Notes under the pieces: generated by a model
Told to the model about the DNA's origin: nothing
Database searches by the model: none
What the model saw: the letters and a program-made list of their open reading frames with translations, nothing else
Program-made: the position numbers and the translations under genes
Assembly: GCA_964627445.1 (NCBI GenBank)
Contig: CAZVJF010000001.1
Coordinates: forward strand, 186,001-250,000
Source of the DNA: Luteibaculum sp964627445
GTDB taxonomy: Bacteria > Bacteroidota > Bacteroidia > Flavobacteriales_D > Luteibaculaceae
Direction: 5' to 3'
DNA: 64,000 nt
Shown here: positions 16,084 through 24,751 of the stretch, one piece after another
Numbering within the stretch: the first letter of the stretch is position 1
How the letters are laid out: the number at the start of each line of letters is the position of its first letter

Positions 16084-16334
16084 ATGTGCCCATAATGTGC
16101 CCACGAAAATGTAAGGTGCCCACAACATCATAATTGGAAAACCTGACATTATGACGCTAACGTGCGGTTTTCTCTTCGAGCACGCTTATACATTAACTCC
16201 AGGGCATAGGTAGCCGGTAATTGGTACCGCTGCGAACCTTTCCCGCTGTGGTATTCCAAAAGAAAATTTCCAAGCTTCGTAGTAAGCATACTATAAACAC
16301 ACTACTGCATGTTAGGAGTTTAGATGAGCTAGTT
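16084..16334. other. Non-coding stretch with GTGCCCA repeats and a doubtful small frame
   Basis: Three short repeats of GTGCCCA occur between 16085 and 16122. On the minus strand, 16149-16289 encodes 46 residues with a protein-like composition (LGNFLLEYHSGKGSQRYQLP, then YALELMYKRARREN). No domain is recognised, so it may be the tail of a lost gene of the former island. I do not call it as a gene. Confidence 0.35.
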
Positions 16335-17162
16335 TCATGTATTGAGTTTCTTAATGCTTGAATTATTGACCAGCGAAGTCATTTGTGCAATGGCTATAGC
16401 GTTGAGCTGTTTTAATCGCTCAGATAGGGAAAGCTCCTGACGGATAAGTACTGCGTTTATGCTTTCTAAATTGGAGAGCACCACCAATTGCTCCAAAGTA
16501 GCCTGGTCGCGAATGTTGCCTTTAGCTTCCGGGTTTTCATTTCTCCATTCGGCAGCGGTTTTACCAAAGAGCGCCATATTGAGCATATCGGCTTCAGAAG
16601 CATATACAGAAGAGATTTGCTTTTTACTGAGCTTTTCTGGAATCAGCTTTTCTTTGATAGCATCGGTGTGGATGGTATAATTGACTTTGGCTAAGGTGCG
16701 TTGGAGGTTCCAGTCGAGTTTTTGACGGTTGCTTTCTTCCTCCTTTAAACGTTGGAATTCTTTGATTACGTAGAGTTTGAACTCAATGGAAATCCATGAA
16801 GCAAACTCGAAAGCTATGTCTTTGTGAGCATAGGTACCACCATACCTACCGGATTTTGAAACAATACCGATGGCATTTGTCCTTTCAATCCAGCGTTTCG
16901 GGGTGAGCACAAAGCTGTTGAGACCAGCCTGTTTTCTAAACCCCTCGAATTCGAGGGGTTTAAAATCGGGGTTGTAAAGCTGCTCCCAAAACCCAAGTAA
17001 TTCCACGGTATTTCTGTTGCGGAGCCAATTCTGGATAATGGCGTCCATATTTGCATGGTCTTTAAACCGGGCAATGTCAGTGAGAGAAATATAGTCGTCT
17101 GCTTTACCTTTGAAAAAGGTAATTTCTGTTCCTTGAACTTCTATTTTTTTGCTCTTTGCCAT
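16335..17162 (-). CDS. KilA-N domain protein
   Basis: 275 residues, ATG at 17162. Residues about 8-115 fit the KilA-N DNA-binding domain: YISLTDIARFKDHANMDAIIQNWLRNRNTVE opens it, with WIERTNAIGIVSKSGRYGGTYAHKDIAFEFASWIS-type core in the middle. The C-terminal half (about 130-275) is helical and carries a conserved-looking SSVYASEADMLNMALFG. KilA-N proteins are typical of phages, mobile islands and type I restriction loci. Here the gene stands beside a remnant of hsdM on the same strand and next to a tRNA, so it is probably a survivor of an integrated restriction island. Its role in the host is not known. Confidence 0.85.
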   Translation of the reverse strand: MAKSKKIEVQGTEITFFKGKADDYISLTDIARFKDHANMDAIIQNWLRNRNTVELLGFWEQLYNPDFKPLEFEGFRKQAGLNSFVLTPKRWIERTNAIGIVSKSGRYGGTYAHKDIAFEFASWISIEFKLYVIKEFQRLKEEESNRQKLDWNLQRTLAKVNYTIHTDAIKEKLIPEKLSKKQISSVYASEADMLNMALFGKTAAEWRNENPEAKGNIRDQATLEQLVVLSNLESINAVLIRQELSLSERLKQLNAIAIAQMTSLVNNSSIKKLNT

Positions 17163-17402
17163 CGTTACACTAAATTATGGCGAAATGCCCTAATTAAACC
17201 TACATCAAAAACTAGGTAAACAGGACCAACTTTTCTGATACGATTGTCCGATAACTCACCAAACAGATCTTAACCTACTCATAAACAAGGGGTTAATCCT
17301 ATCACTTAGGATAGCGATTATTAAACTGCACTACCATTCAATCTAGGTAACCTTTAAGACACCTACGATTCATGTTGTGATATACGCAATGGAATAATCC
17401 TT
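17163..17402. other. AT-rich non-coding stretch
   Basis: Both strands carry many stops. I see no gene, tRNA or clear terminator here. It lies between the KilA-N gene and the hsdM remnant and is probably decayed island sequence. Confidence 0.4.
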
Positions 17403-17537
17403 TCAAGTTGCTGAACGCCATATACACCCAAGGTGTATGTACTCTGATCTTTCTAGGGTACAGCGCAGTTTGTTGGCGGTATCCCACAAGCTTTCTTCTA
17501 TGGATTTTTTGGGTTTGGATGTTGCTTTTTTGGGCAT
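17403..17537 (-). pseudogene. N-terminal remnant of type I restriction methylase HsdM
   Basis: ATG at 17535-17537 opens MPKKATSKPKKSIEESLWDT, then ANKLRCTLERSEYIHL, after which similarity is lost and a stop follows at 17403-17405 (44 residues). The sequence SIEESLWDTANKLRxxxExSEYxH is the characteristic start of HsdM N-terminal domains; a full HsdM has about 500 residues. The rest of the methylase and the hsdS and hsdR genes are absent from the window. I read this as a type I restriction system lost by deletion. Confidence 0.75.
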
Positions 17538-17558
17538 TCTTGTTACTCGTATTTTTCT

Positions 17559-19130
17559 CTATTCTTCATATAAACTGGTGCTTAGCATAAATCCTGCTTC
17601 GCCTACCAGATAACTGGAATCTTTGTATTCAAAGGTATCCCCTTCCTTCAATTTTTGTAGCTCAGAAAGCTCCGCACCATCGATAAATAATTTGCCTTGG
17701 GTTTTGTGAGCAATATTTAAGTAAGCAGGATTTATAAAGTAGCTGCCACCACACAAAATAATATCCACGGGCTTTTTAAGCTGGTATAGCAACTCCATAT
17801 CTCTGGGGGTAGCAAAGTTGTCTGCTATCATAATCAGTCGATCGCACTTTTGGCATTTTGTCTCCTGGAAAAGTAGGGCTTCCAAATTGTTTTCCGGTAT
17901 ATCTCCGCCTCCATTTCCAGAGAGCATGGCGGTAACTGCCGTCTCTACAACGGCATCAAAATCACGCACTTTATCTTGATAAAATATCCCCCCAGTGCTA
18001 CCCACTTTTTTCTGGCTATTGGGGGTGTAGTTACCATCGTTAAAAAAGGTAACACCAGCCACTTTACTGGCACTGGTTTCTTCCTGAATCCACAAAAGGG
18101 CTTGCAACAAATAGGGCGACATACTCCCCGTTACGTCCAAAACCAGGGCATGCTTTGCCGCTTCCATTTGCGTAAGCACATTAAGAACCGATGTATCGGT
18201 CACGTATTCATCTTTGGGTTTTTTATAGGCCAACTCTCGATGATCTTTTATCGCCAAGGAGCTTGTGGAATTAAAGATGCCCGTGTTAGGGTGGAAATCA
18301 AATTCTAAATGAACCACCGATGCAATGGGCAATTCATTGTACAATCCAGATTGCCAGCTCGTGTCACTTAACAGAAGGCGCCTCCACTTTTCTTCAAAAC
18401 AGGACGAAGGCACGCCTTCCACCCAAGAAGCATTGACGCGATTACCTATTCCGACTTCCAAACTAACAGATAGATGTAGGGAATCCTGCAGTGTATCTCC
18501 ACACAATTGATTTACCTTACGCAAGTAGCTAAGCATGTTTTCTTCGAGTGCTATAGCCCCGCCTCTATATCTCGGCAAAAGCTCCGACAACGTATTTGCG
18601 GCTCCACTAGCGCTGTCTTCCACAAAAGGATCCTTCCCCTGCAAAATGCGCTTCATGGCCCTAACTTCTGCATCCATTTCCTCTTTGGTGGGAGGAGGAA
18701 TGTAATGGACTATAAAACCATGAAAGAGTCCTGAACATTCCTCCGAAGAACCGCATCCCGTCTGCTCCACGAAATCCCATTGAATATGGGTTGCTCTTAA
18801 AATATCAGGAAACAATACTTCCAAATTTTGCAGCCGCTTTTGGTTTAGCGCCTGCTGATCAAATAGCGTATCTTCTTTAAAAGCAGAATACACCAATGTC
18901 ACCTTTTGAATGGCATCTGCAGTAATTTCCACTTCTTCTAAACCAGATTTCTTACGAAAATCAGCCAATGCAAATTCCGTGGAAATGGGCATCACACCCC
19001 TAGTCTTCAGCACAGGTAAAAAAGCTACGCTGCTAAAAGCTGCCCGGCTCATTACAGCCGAAGCATCTTGTGCACGACCCGATCCCAACGCAACAAAAAC
19101 AGCGAGCGCCCCAAATAAAAACTTAACCAT
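17559..19130 (-). CDS. Secreted protein with von Willebrand factor A-like domain
   Basis: 523 residues. Signal peptide MVKFLFGALAVFVALGSGRA-QDAS. Residues about 70-300 are unrecognised, with a short OmpA-like impression at 76-120 not strong enough to call. From about 326 there is a vWA-like fold: the metal site D332-x-T-G-S336-x-S338 in ALVLDVTGSMSPY, then GGGDIPENNLEALLF and DRLIMIADNFATPRDME. A C-terminal strand-rich piece (about 470-523) follows. vWA domains of this kind bind proteins through a metal ion in the periplasm or at the surface. Single gene, no partner evident nearby. Confidence 0.7.
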   Translation of the reverse strand: MVKFLFGALAVFVALGSGRAQDASAVMSRAAFSSVAFLPVLKTRGVMPISTEFALADFRKKSGLEEVEITADAIQKVTLVYSAFKEDTLFDQQALNQKRLQNLEVLFPDILRATHIQWDFVEQTGCGSSEECSGLFHGFIVHYIPPPTKEEMDAEVRAMKRILQGKDPFVEDSASGAANTLSELLPRYRGGAIALEENMLSYLRKVNQLCGDTLQDSLHLSVSLEVGIGNRVNASWVEGVPSSCFEEKWRRLLLSDTSWQSGLYNELPIASVVHLEFDFHPNTGIFNSTSSLAIKDHRELAYKKPKDEYVTDTSVLNVLTQMEAAKHALVLDVTGSMSPYLLQALLWIQEETSASKVAGVTFFNDGNYTPNSQKKVGSTGGIFYQDKVRDFDAVVETAVTAMLSGNGGGDIPENNLEALLFQETKCQKCDRLIMIADNFATPRDMELLYQLKKPVDIILCGGSYFINPAYLNIAHKTQGKLFIDGAELSELQKLKEGDTFEYKDSSYLVGEAGFMLSTSLYEE

Positions 19131-19241
19131 TGCCAGTAATGGATTTATGGATTATAAACCAGATCTGAAAATAATCTAGATCGAATTTTAAAGCAAGATA
19201 AAGTTTACTACCGTAATCTATTTGAGGATGGATAGGAAAAG

Positions 19242-19787
19242 CTACCCTCCACCCAAATACGCCTCCCGGGTAATTCGAAAGATGTTTACCGGACAGTCTT
19301 TGTAGTTGGGGAGGGATTTCCAGAGTTGCAAGCCGTTGCGCTGGGCTACGGCAGCGGAGGCAGTATTTTCCACGTGCACCATTGAGATCAGGGCATCCCA
19401 ATAATTGTGGGCAAAGGCGTATTCCTTGCACTTTTGTGCGGCTTCGGTGGCATAGCCGAGGCCCCAAAATTCGGGCAACACGGAGTAGCCAATTTCCATA
19501 AAGCGTTCGCCTTCTATTTCTTGAATGAGCAAGCCACACTGCCCTACCATACGGCCTATCTTGCGGTCTACCAAAACATTCATCCCTCCGTTGTTGTTGC
19601 GGTACCGAGCAAAGCATTTGTCAAACCACAGCTCGCCCAGCTGCCGTGCCGAAAGCTGGGTATCCAAGCCCAAAAACTCGGCTACCCTAGGCGCTTTAAA
19701 AAGCGGCAACCACGCATCATAGTGATGGGGTTCGAGCAGACCAAAATCCAGCCTTTCAGTTTGTTCTCCAGTGAGTAGGTGTTTCAT
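19242..19787 (-). CDS. GNAT family N-acetyltransferase
   Basis: 181 residues from ATG at 19785-19787 (MKHLLTGEQTERLDFGLL); another in-frame start lies 12 bases upstream. RimJ/RimL-type layout: TERLxF start, GRMVGQCGLL, then FMEIGYSVLPEFWGLGYATEA with the acetyl-CoA loop, and ENTASAAVAQRNG. It transfers an acetyl group from acetyl-CoA to an amine; the substrate is not readable. Cytoplasmic. Confidence 0.85.
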   Translation of the reverse strand: MKHLLTGEQTERLDFGLLEPHHYDAWLPLFKAPRVAEFLGLDTQLSARQLGELWFDKCFARYRNNNGGMNVLVDRKIGRMVGQCGLLIQEIEGERFMEIGYSVLPEFWGLGYATEAAQKCKEYAFAHNYWDALISMVHVENTASAAVAQRNGLQLWKSLPNYKDCPVNIFRITREAYLGGG

Positions 19788-19852
19788 GGTTAATAGCAAA
19801 GGGCAACCTCAACCGATTGGAAAAAAGTGTACCAACAGCAGGATTCCTGCAT

Positions 19853-20845
19853 TTACTCCTCCCCAAACATTTGCACGGACTCCGCTCCTTTGGAGGTTTT
19901 CCAGGCGCGGAACATACCCGAAGTAGAAAAAGGTGCAGCAATGTTGCCGTCTTTATCCATGACTATCAGACCTCCTTGGCCGCCTAAATCGGCAGTTTCT
20001 TGAATGATGGCCTTAGCCGCCTCGGTCACCGGCATTTTCGCGTAGCGCATTTTAGCAATAACATCGTAGGCTACCGCTTTGCGAATAAAGTACTCTCCAT
20101 GGCCCGTACAAGACACGCCTGCATACTGGTTATCGGCATAGGTACCGGCACCAATAATGGGCGAATCGCCAATACGACCGTGGCGCTTGTTGGTCATACC
20201 GCCCGTGGTTGTAGCCGCAGCCAGATTGCCGTTTTTATCCAAAGCCACCGCTCCTACGGTGCCATATTTCCAGTCTGGATTTTCATACGGCAAAGCGCCT
20301 TGGGCTTTCTCGTTTTCTTTGGCGCGTTTCAGCGACTCCAAGCGATCGGGGGTTATAAAGTATTTGGGATCTACCTCCTCCAAACCTTTAGCGATAGCAA
20401 AAGCATCGGCACCTTGTCCAGAAAGCAGCACATGGCGCGATTGCTCCAAAACCAGTAAAGCCGCCTTTACTGGATTTTTAATGCGGGTTACGCCAGCTAC
20501 CGCCCCAGCGTTTAGCGTTTTTCCATCCATAAAAGATGCGTCTAAAGAGGGCATACCTTCGTGGGTAAGCACGGCTCCTTTTCCAGCATTAAATAGTGGG
20601 TCGTCTTCCAACACGGTGAGGGCTGCTACAATAGCATCCGCACTCTTTCCTCCCTGTTCTAAAACGGCATAGCCTGCATTACGCGCCTCGGTAAGTTTGG
20701 CTTCGTAAGCCTTGGCTTTTTCACCCGAAATGCGCTCGGGCGTAATGCTACCCGCACCTCCGTGAATGATAATACCGAAAGGCTGTTGTGCGTACGATAG
20801 CGCAATAGCAAAAAATAAGAGGAGTGTGGAACATAGATTTTTCAT
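19853..20845 (-). CDS. Isoaspartyl peptidase / plant-type L-asparaginase
   Basis: 330 residues. The signal peptide MKNLCSTLLLFFAIALSYA-QQPFG sends it to the periplasm. It is an Ntn hydrolase made as a precursor that cuts itself before Thr196 in YG-TVGAVALDKNGNLAAATTTGG. Other family motifs: IHGGAG, NAGKGAVLT, LDASFMDG, RIGDSPIIGAGTYAD and CTGHGE. It removes beta-aspartyl residues from peptides or hydrolyses asparagine. Normal length. Single gene. Confidence 0.92.
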   Translation of the reverse strand: MKNLCSTLLLFFAIALSYAQQPFGIIIHGGAGSITPERISGEKAKAYEAKLTEARNAGYAVLEQGGKSADAIVAALTVLEDDPLFNAGKGAVLTHEGMPSLDASFMDGKTLNAGAVAGVTRIKNPVKAALLVLEQSRHVLLSGQGADAFAIAKGLEEVDPKYFITPDRLESLKRAKENEKAQGALPYENPDWKYGTVGAVALDKNGNLAAATTTGGMTNKRHGRIGDSPIIGAGTYADNQYAGVSCTGHGEYFIRKAVAYDVIAKMRYAKMPVTEAAKAIIQETADLGGQGGLIVMDKDGNIAAPFSTSGMFRAWKTSKGAESVQMFGEE

Positions 20846-20950
20846 ACAGCAAGCAGGCTTTTGGATATATCCTGGCCTTTAAAAGTAAGTAAAAGCACAA
20901 TGGTGTGCTGCCGGAGATAATCCTTATGATAACGTGGAACTCCTATCCCA

Positions 20951-21286
20951 CTACGAAATTTGCTTGAGCGCGCGCTCGGTTTTAATAAACACCACGGCTA
21001 CAGCCACCACCACAGCTGGGATGGCTAGCGCATACTGCAACACCTTGTCCTGAGCAGGAACCACAGCATCTACCATGCTAAAGGCAATAAGCCCGGCACC
21101 TGCATACACCAACCATTGGGCACTGTAGCGTTGGGCAAAGTCCCAGTGCTTTTGCGATTTCATAGACCGCGGTGTGCGGTATCCGTATAACGGATTGATT
21201 TTCTTGGGCGGTTTCCAGCTCAGCAGCATTCCCGCCAAACAAAACGGTACACCTGCGGCCATGCAAAGAGTAAATATAAAGCCCAT
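20951..21286 (-). CDS. SdpI-like small membrane protein
   Basis: 111 residues with three hydrophobic segments (about 1-24, 57-75, 83-103). The motif INPLYGYRTPRSMKSQKHWDFAQRY after the first segment is that of SdpI/DUF3784 proteins (GYRTxxSxKxxxxWxxAN). In Bacillus SdpI confers immunity to a peptide toxin; in this phylum the role is unknown. Its start lies 2 bases before the stop of hutU on the same strand, so they are probably co-transcribed. Confidence 0.82.
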   Translation of the reverse strand: MGFIFTLCMAAGVPFCLAGMLLSWKPPKKINPLYGYRTPRSMKSQKHWDFAQRYSAQWLVYAGAGLIAFSMVDAVVPAQDKVLQYALAIPAVVVAVAVVFIKTERALKQIS

Positions 21287-21288
21287 GA

Positions 21289-23289
21289 CTACAAAGAATC
21301 TAATACGTCATCATCGGCCACATGGGGCAAGGTTACCTTCAACTTCGGGTTGGCTTCCATAGCGCGTTGTATGGCAAAAATTGCTTCGTCATTTCTGGCC
21401 CAAGACCTGCGCGCAATGCCGTTGTTTACATCCCAATGCAGCATGCTCTCCAGGCGTTGCTCGGCTTCTTGCGTACCATCGAGCACCATACCAAAACCTC
21501 CGTTGATGACCTCGCCCCAACCTACGCCACCGCCATTGTGCAAGGATACCCACGTAGCTCCTCGAAAGGAGTCGCCAATAACGTTGTGCACGGCCATATC
21601 GGCTGTAAACTGAGAGCCATCGTAAATGTTACTGGTTTCCCGGTAGGGTGAATCGGTTCCGGAAACATCGTGGTGGTCGCGACCCAGTACTACCGGACCT
21701 TCCAACTCGCCCAAAGCCAACGCGCGATTAAAGGCTTTGGCAATGGCTATGCGTCCTGCTGCATCGGCATATAAAATGCGTGCCTGCGACCCTACCACCA
21801 TTTGGTTTTCGCCTGCGCTCTGTATCCACTGGATGTTGTCTTCCAGCTGCGTCTTTATTTCTTTGGGAGCGGTACGTGCCATATCCTGTAAAACCTCGGC
21901 TGCTAGGGCATCGGTTTTTGCCAAATCCTCGGGTTTGCCACTGGTGCATACCCAACGGAAAGGGCCAAAGCCGTAGTCGAAACACATGGGTCCCATAATG
22001 TCTTGCACATAGCTCGGATATTTAAAGTGGCCACCCTCCATAATATCGGCCCCAGCACGCGAGGACTCCAATAAAAAGGCATTGCCATAATCGAAGAAAT
22101 ACATGCCTTGGGCCACCAGGCTATTGATGGCTGCCACATGGCGTTTCAGTGTTTTGTGCACCTCGGCTTTAAAACGCTCCGGTTCGCTGGCCATCATGGC
22201 GTTGGATTCCTCCAACGTATATCCCACCGGATAATAGCCTCCTGCAAACGGATTGTGCAGCGAGGTTTGATCGGAGCCCAGGTCTACGGTCTCTCCTACC
22301 GATGCCATTTTCTCCCATAAATCCACCACATTGCCCAAATAGGCTATGGAGTAGGCCTCCTTTTTGGCGCGCTTTTCTCGGGCTACCGCCACTATCTGGT
22401 CCAGGTCTTCGATCACCTCATCCACCCAACCTTGTTCGTGCCTTTTGTAAGCAGCGGCTGGATTTATTTCTGCGGTTATGGATACGCAACCGGCAATATT
22501 CCCCGCTTTAGGCTGTGCGCCACTCATGCCGCCTAGACCGGAGGTTATAAAAAGCTTGCTGCCATAGTCTTCTCTTTTGCAACCAATTTTTCGCAGTGCA
22601 TTAAGCACCGTAATGGTGGTTCCGTGCACAATGCCTTGGGGACCAATGTACATGTAGCTTCCGGCCGTCATTTGTCCGTATTGGGTTACGCCCAGTGCAT
22701 TAAATTTTTCCCAGTCATCGGGTTGCGAGTAGTTGGGAATCATCATGCCGTTGGTGACTACCACGCGCGGTGCGTGGCTATTGGAAGGGAACAGCCCCAG
22801 CGGATGTCCCGAATACATGACCAGGGTTTGCTCATCCGTCATCTCAGCCAAATACTGCATGGCAATGTGATACTGCGCCCAGTTTTGAAACACGGCACCG
22901 TTGCCCCCGTAGGTTATCAATTCCTCGGGGTGCTGCGCCACCTTGGGGTCCAGGTTGTTCTGTATCATCAGCATTATGGCAGCCGCCTGGATGCTCTTGG
23001 CAGGATACTCGTGTATGGGTCTGGCGTACATGTCGTACTCCGGCAAAAAGCGGTACATGTAAATGCGACCGTAGGTATCCAGCTCCTCGGCAAATTCGGG
23101 AGCTAGGGTAGCGTGCCATTTGGTTGGAAAGTAGCGCAAGGCATTTTTTAAAGCCAGTTTGCGCTCCTCGGCATTGAGTATGGCCTTGCGTTTGGGCGCA
23201 TGGCTCAGTTGGGGATTGCGTTCTTTTTTGGGTGGGAGTTGGGAAGGAATGCCTCCCGAGATGGCTTCGGCAAATGCTGTGGCGATCAT
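21289..23289 (-). CDS. hutU: Urocanate hydratase
   Basis: 666 residues. It converts urocanate to imidazolone propionate in histidine breakdown, using tightly bound NAD+. Motifs seen: GMMIPNYSQPDDWEKFNALG, YGQMTAGSYMYIGPQGIVHGT, ITSGLGGMSGAQPKA (NAD site), PFAGGYYPVG, CTSGKPEDL, LGRDHHDVSGTDSPYRETSN and HNGGGVGWGEVINGGFGMVLDGT. It is about 110 residues longer than the classical Pseudomonas enzyme (about 555), as in many Bacteroidota. The other hut genes are not in the window; only the SdpI-like gene follows. Confidence 0.93.
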   Translation of the reverse strand: MIATAFAEAISGGIPSQLPPKKERNPQLSHAPKRKAILNAEERKLALKNALRYFPTKWHATLAPEFAEELDTYGRIYMYRFLPEYDMYARPIHEYPAKSIQAAAIMLMIQNNLDPKVAQHPEELITYGGNGAVFQNWAQYHIAMQYLAEMTDEQTLVMYSGHPLGLFPSNSHAPRVVVTNGMMIPNYSQPDDWEKFNALGVTQYGQMTAGSYMYIGPQGIVHGTTITVLNALRKIGCKREDYGSKLFITSGLGGMSGAQPKAGNIAGCVSITAEINPAAAYKRHEQGWVDEVIEDLDQIVAVAREKRAKKEAYSIAYLGNVVDLWEKMASVGETVDLGSDQTSLHNPFAGGYYPVGYTLEESNAMMASEPERFKAEVHKTLKRHVAAINSLVAQGMYFFDYGNAFLLESSRAGADIMEGGHFKYPSYVQDIMGPMCFDYGFGPFRWVCTSGKPEDLAKTDALAAEVLQDMARTAPKEIKTQLEDNIQWIQSAGENQMVVGSQARILYADAAGRIAIAKAFNRALALGELEGPVVLGRDHHDVSGTDSPYRETSNIYDGSQFTADMAVHNVIGDSFRGATWVSLHNGGGVGWGEVINGGFGMVLDGTQEAEQRLESMLHWDVNNGIARRSWARNDEAIFAIQRAMEANPKLKVTLPHVADDDVLDSL

Positions 23290-23431
23290 GGATTGGAATT
23301 TTGAATCTTCAAAAAAAGCAAATTATACGGGGAAAACGGGATAAGCCCTATTGAGGTTTACCGTAAATACCCGATGATTTCGCTATGCCAAAAGAAAGAT
23401 ATGCCTTCTTGTGTTAGACTTATCGAATGCA

Positions 23432-23462
23432 GCGTACACTAAAATCAAAAATTGCGTACATT
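23432..23462 (+). promoter_or_regulatory. Two direct repeats before the toxin-antitoxin pair
   Basis: GCGTACACT (23432-23440) and GCGTACATT (23454-23462) are 22 bases apart, two helical turns, and end 6 bases before the antitoxin ATG. The position fits a site where the antitoxin represses its own operon. This is inferred from layout only. Confidence 0.35.
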
Positions 23463-23468
23463 AGTTAG

Positions 23469-23699
23469 ATGGAAATTCGAGCCACCAACTTTAGGCAGAA
23501 CCTGTTCCGCTACCTCGACAAAATACGAGATACGGGCAAGCCCCTAATTATCAGCTTAAAGGGACGAAAATTTAAGATTACCGCCATCCAAGAAAAGCGG
23601 AATGTAGACGCATTGCCCAAGCGCAAAGGCATGCAGGGAAGTCCGGAAAGCTTTATAGACCAAAACTGGGAAGACGCGTGGACCGGCAAGGACTTTTAG
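23469..23699 (+). CDS. Phd/YefM-like antitoxin
   Basis: 76 residues: MEIRATNFRQNLFRYLDKIRDTGKPLIIS followed by LKGRKFKITAIQEK. The order matches the DNA-binding N-terminal domain of prevent-host-death antitoxins (short strand, FRxxLxxYLDxV, then a hairpin). The C-terminal part, with GSPESFIDQNWEDAW, would wrap the toxin. The stop lies 22 bases inside the PIN toxin gene. Confidence 0.78.
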   Translation: MEIRATNFRQNLFRYLDKIRDTGKPLIISLKGRKFKITAIQEKRNVDALPKRKGMQGSPESFIDQNWEDAWTGKDF

Positions 23700-24061
23700 A
23701 TACGCACTACCTGGTATGGCTGTATTTTGGGGAAGTTCAGCACATTGAAGCCTCCAAGAAAGACTTCTTAAACAACGCTAATCTGCAGTATTCTAACACG
23801 GCTATTTTAGAGCTAGAATATCTTTTTGAGATCGGCCGAGTCCAGATTCCTGCCAATACCATAATCAACACCCTCATTCAGGAGCTTCATTTGGCAGTTT
23901 CCACGGTAGACTACGGTGAAATCATACAAGCTGCGCTAGGCTTAAAGTGGACGCGAGATCCCTTTGACCGACTGCTCGTAGCCGAATCCATCGCAGGAAA
24001 CATTCCCTTATTGACCAACGACAGGCGGATCACGGAAAATTACACCAACACCATTGCTTAG
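23678..24061 (+). CDS. PIN-domain toxin (VapC-like ribonuclease)
   Basis: 127 residues from a GTG at 23678 that overlaps the antitoxin by 22 bases. PIN acidic residues are in place: Asp8 in LLDTHYLVWL, Glu45 in ILELEYL, Asp97 in RDPFDRLL and Asp115 in LLTNDRRI. It should be an Mg-dependent RNase kept inactive by the antitoxin. The pairing of a Phd-type antitoxin with a PIN toxin is common. Confidence 0.85.
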   Translation: MDRQGLLDTHYLVWLYFGEVQHIEASKKDFLNNANLQYSNTAILELEYLFEIGRVQIPANTIINTLIQELHLAVSTVDYGEIIQAALGLKWTRDPFDRLLVAESIAGNIPLLTNDRRITENYTNTIA

Positions 24062-24100
24062 TGTATTATTGCAGTATTCCGCGCATAAAAGTTTCTTCCA

Positions 24101-24646
24101 ATGTTTAAATCATCTGCCGATTCTCAAACCCAGCTCACCGAACTTATGGTACCGCTGTACGCCAACTTTGGCGGTAAAATACACGGTGGACAAATTTTGT
24201 CTTTGCTGGATAAGGCCGCTTATGTATGTGCCTCCAAGCATGCCGATAATTACTGCGTAACGCTATCGGTAGATCGGGTGGAGTTTTTAAAACCGGTAGA
24301 AGTGGGCAATCTGCTGCACCTTTTTGCCTCGGTAAACTACGTAGGCAACACGTCTATGATCGTGGGGATCAAGGTGGTTTCCGAAAACTTTAAGACAAAA
24401 GAAACCATACACACCAACAGTTGTTACTTCACCATGGTGAGCATGGGCCCCGATGGAAAACCGCAAAAGGTACCCGGCTTAGCCCTCCAAAACGAAACGG
24501 AGCTGAGACGCTTTATTGAAGGACGAGAGCGCAAGCGCAAGAACCTGGAATTTAAAACGGCTTTTAAAGAATCGCGCGAATTTATTCAGCGCGAGCTGTC
24601 CACCGTTTCTCTGGAAGGCGAAAATTGCCAAATTGCCTGGAAATAA
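24101..24646 (+). CDS. Acyl-CoA thioesterase, hotdog fold
   Basis: 181 residues. Two strands and the hotdog helix: VPLYANFGGKIHGGQILSLLDKAAYVCASKH, then VDRVEFLKPVEVGNLLHLFASVNYVGNTSM. The layout with GGKIHGGxIL is that of YciA/ACOT-type thioesterases, which hydrolyse acyl-CoA to free acid and CoA. The last 45 residues are helical and charged. It lies 105 bases before an acyl-CoA dehydrogenase, consistent with fatty acid metabolism. Cytoplasmic. Confidence 0.85.
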   Translation: MFKSSADSQTQLTELMVPLYANFGGKIHGGQILSLLDKAAYVCASKHADNYCVTLSVDRVEFLKPVEVGNLLHLFASVNYVGNTSMIVGIKVVSENFKTKETIHTNSCYFTMVSMGPDGKPQKVPGLALQNETELRRFIEGRERKRKNLEFKTAFKESREFIQRELSTVSLEGENCQIAWK

Positions 24647-24722
24647 AGCAGGCTGTAACGCTTATTTTTCAAAGGATTCCGTTGCCCACATCCACCCAAA
24701 AAAACCAGTAACCTAAAATGGC

Positions 24723-24730
24723 TATTTTTG
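24723..24730 (+). promoter_or_regulatory. -7 element before the acyl-CoA dehydrogenase
   Basis: TATTTTTG fits TAnnTTTG and ends 21 bases before the ATG at 24752. No clear TTG lies at -33. Confidence 0.4.
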
Positions 24731-24751
24731 CCACTCAATAACGAGGATCGT

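Noticed and set aside
17408..17590. Plus-strand hydrophobic 60-codon frame
   Set aside because: It is the reverse of the hsdM stump and the end of the vWA gene; hydrophobicity comes from Lys-rich codons read backwards.
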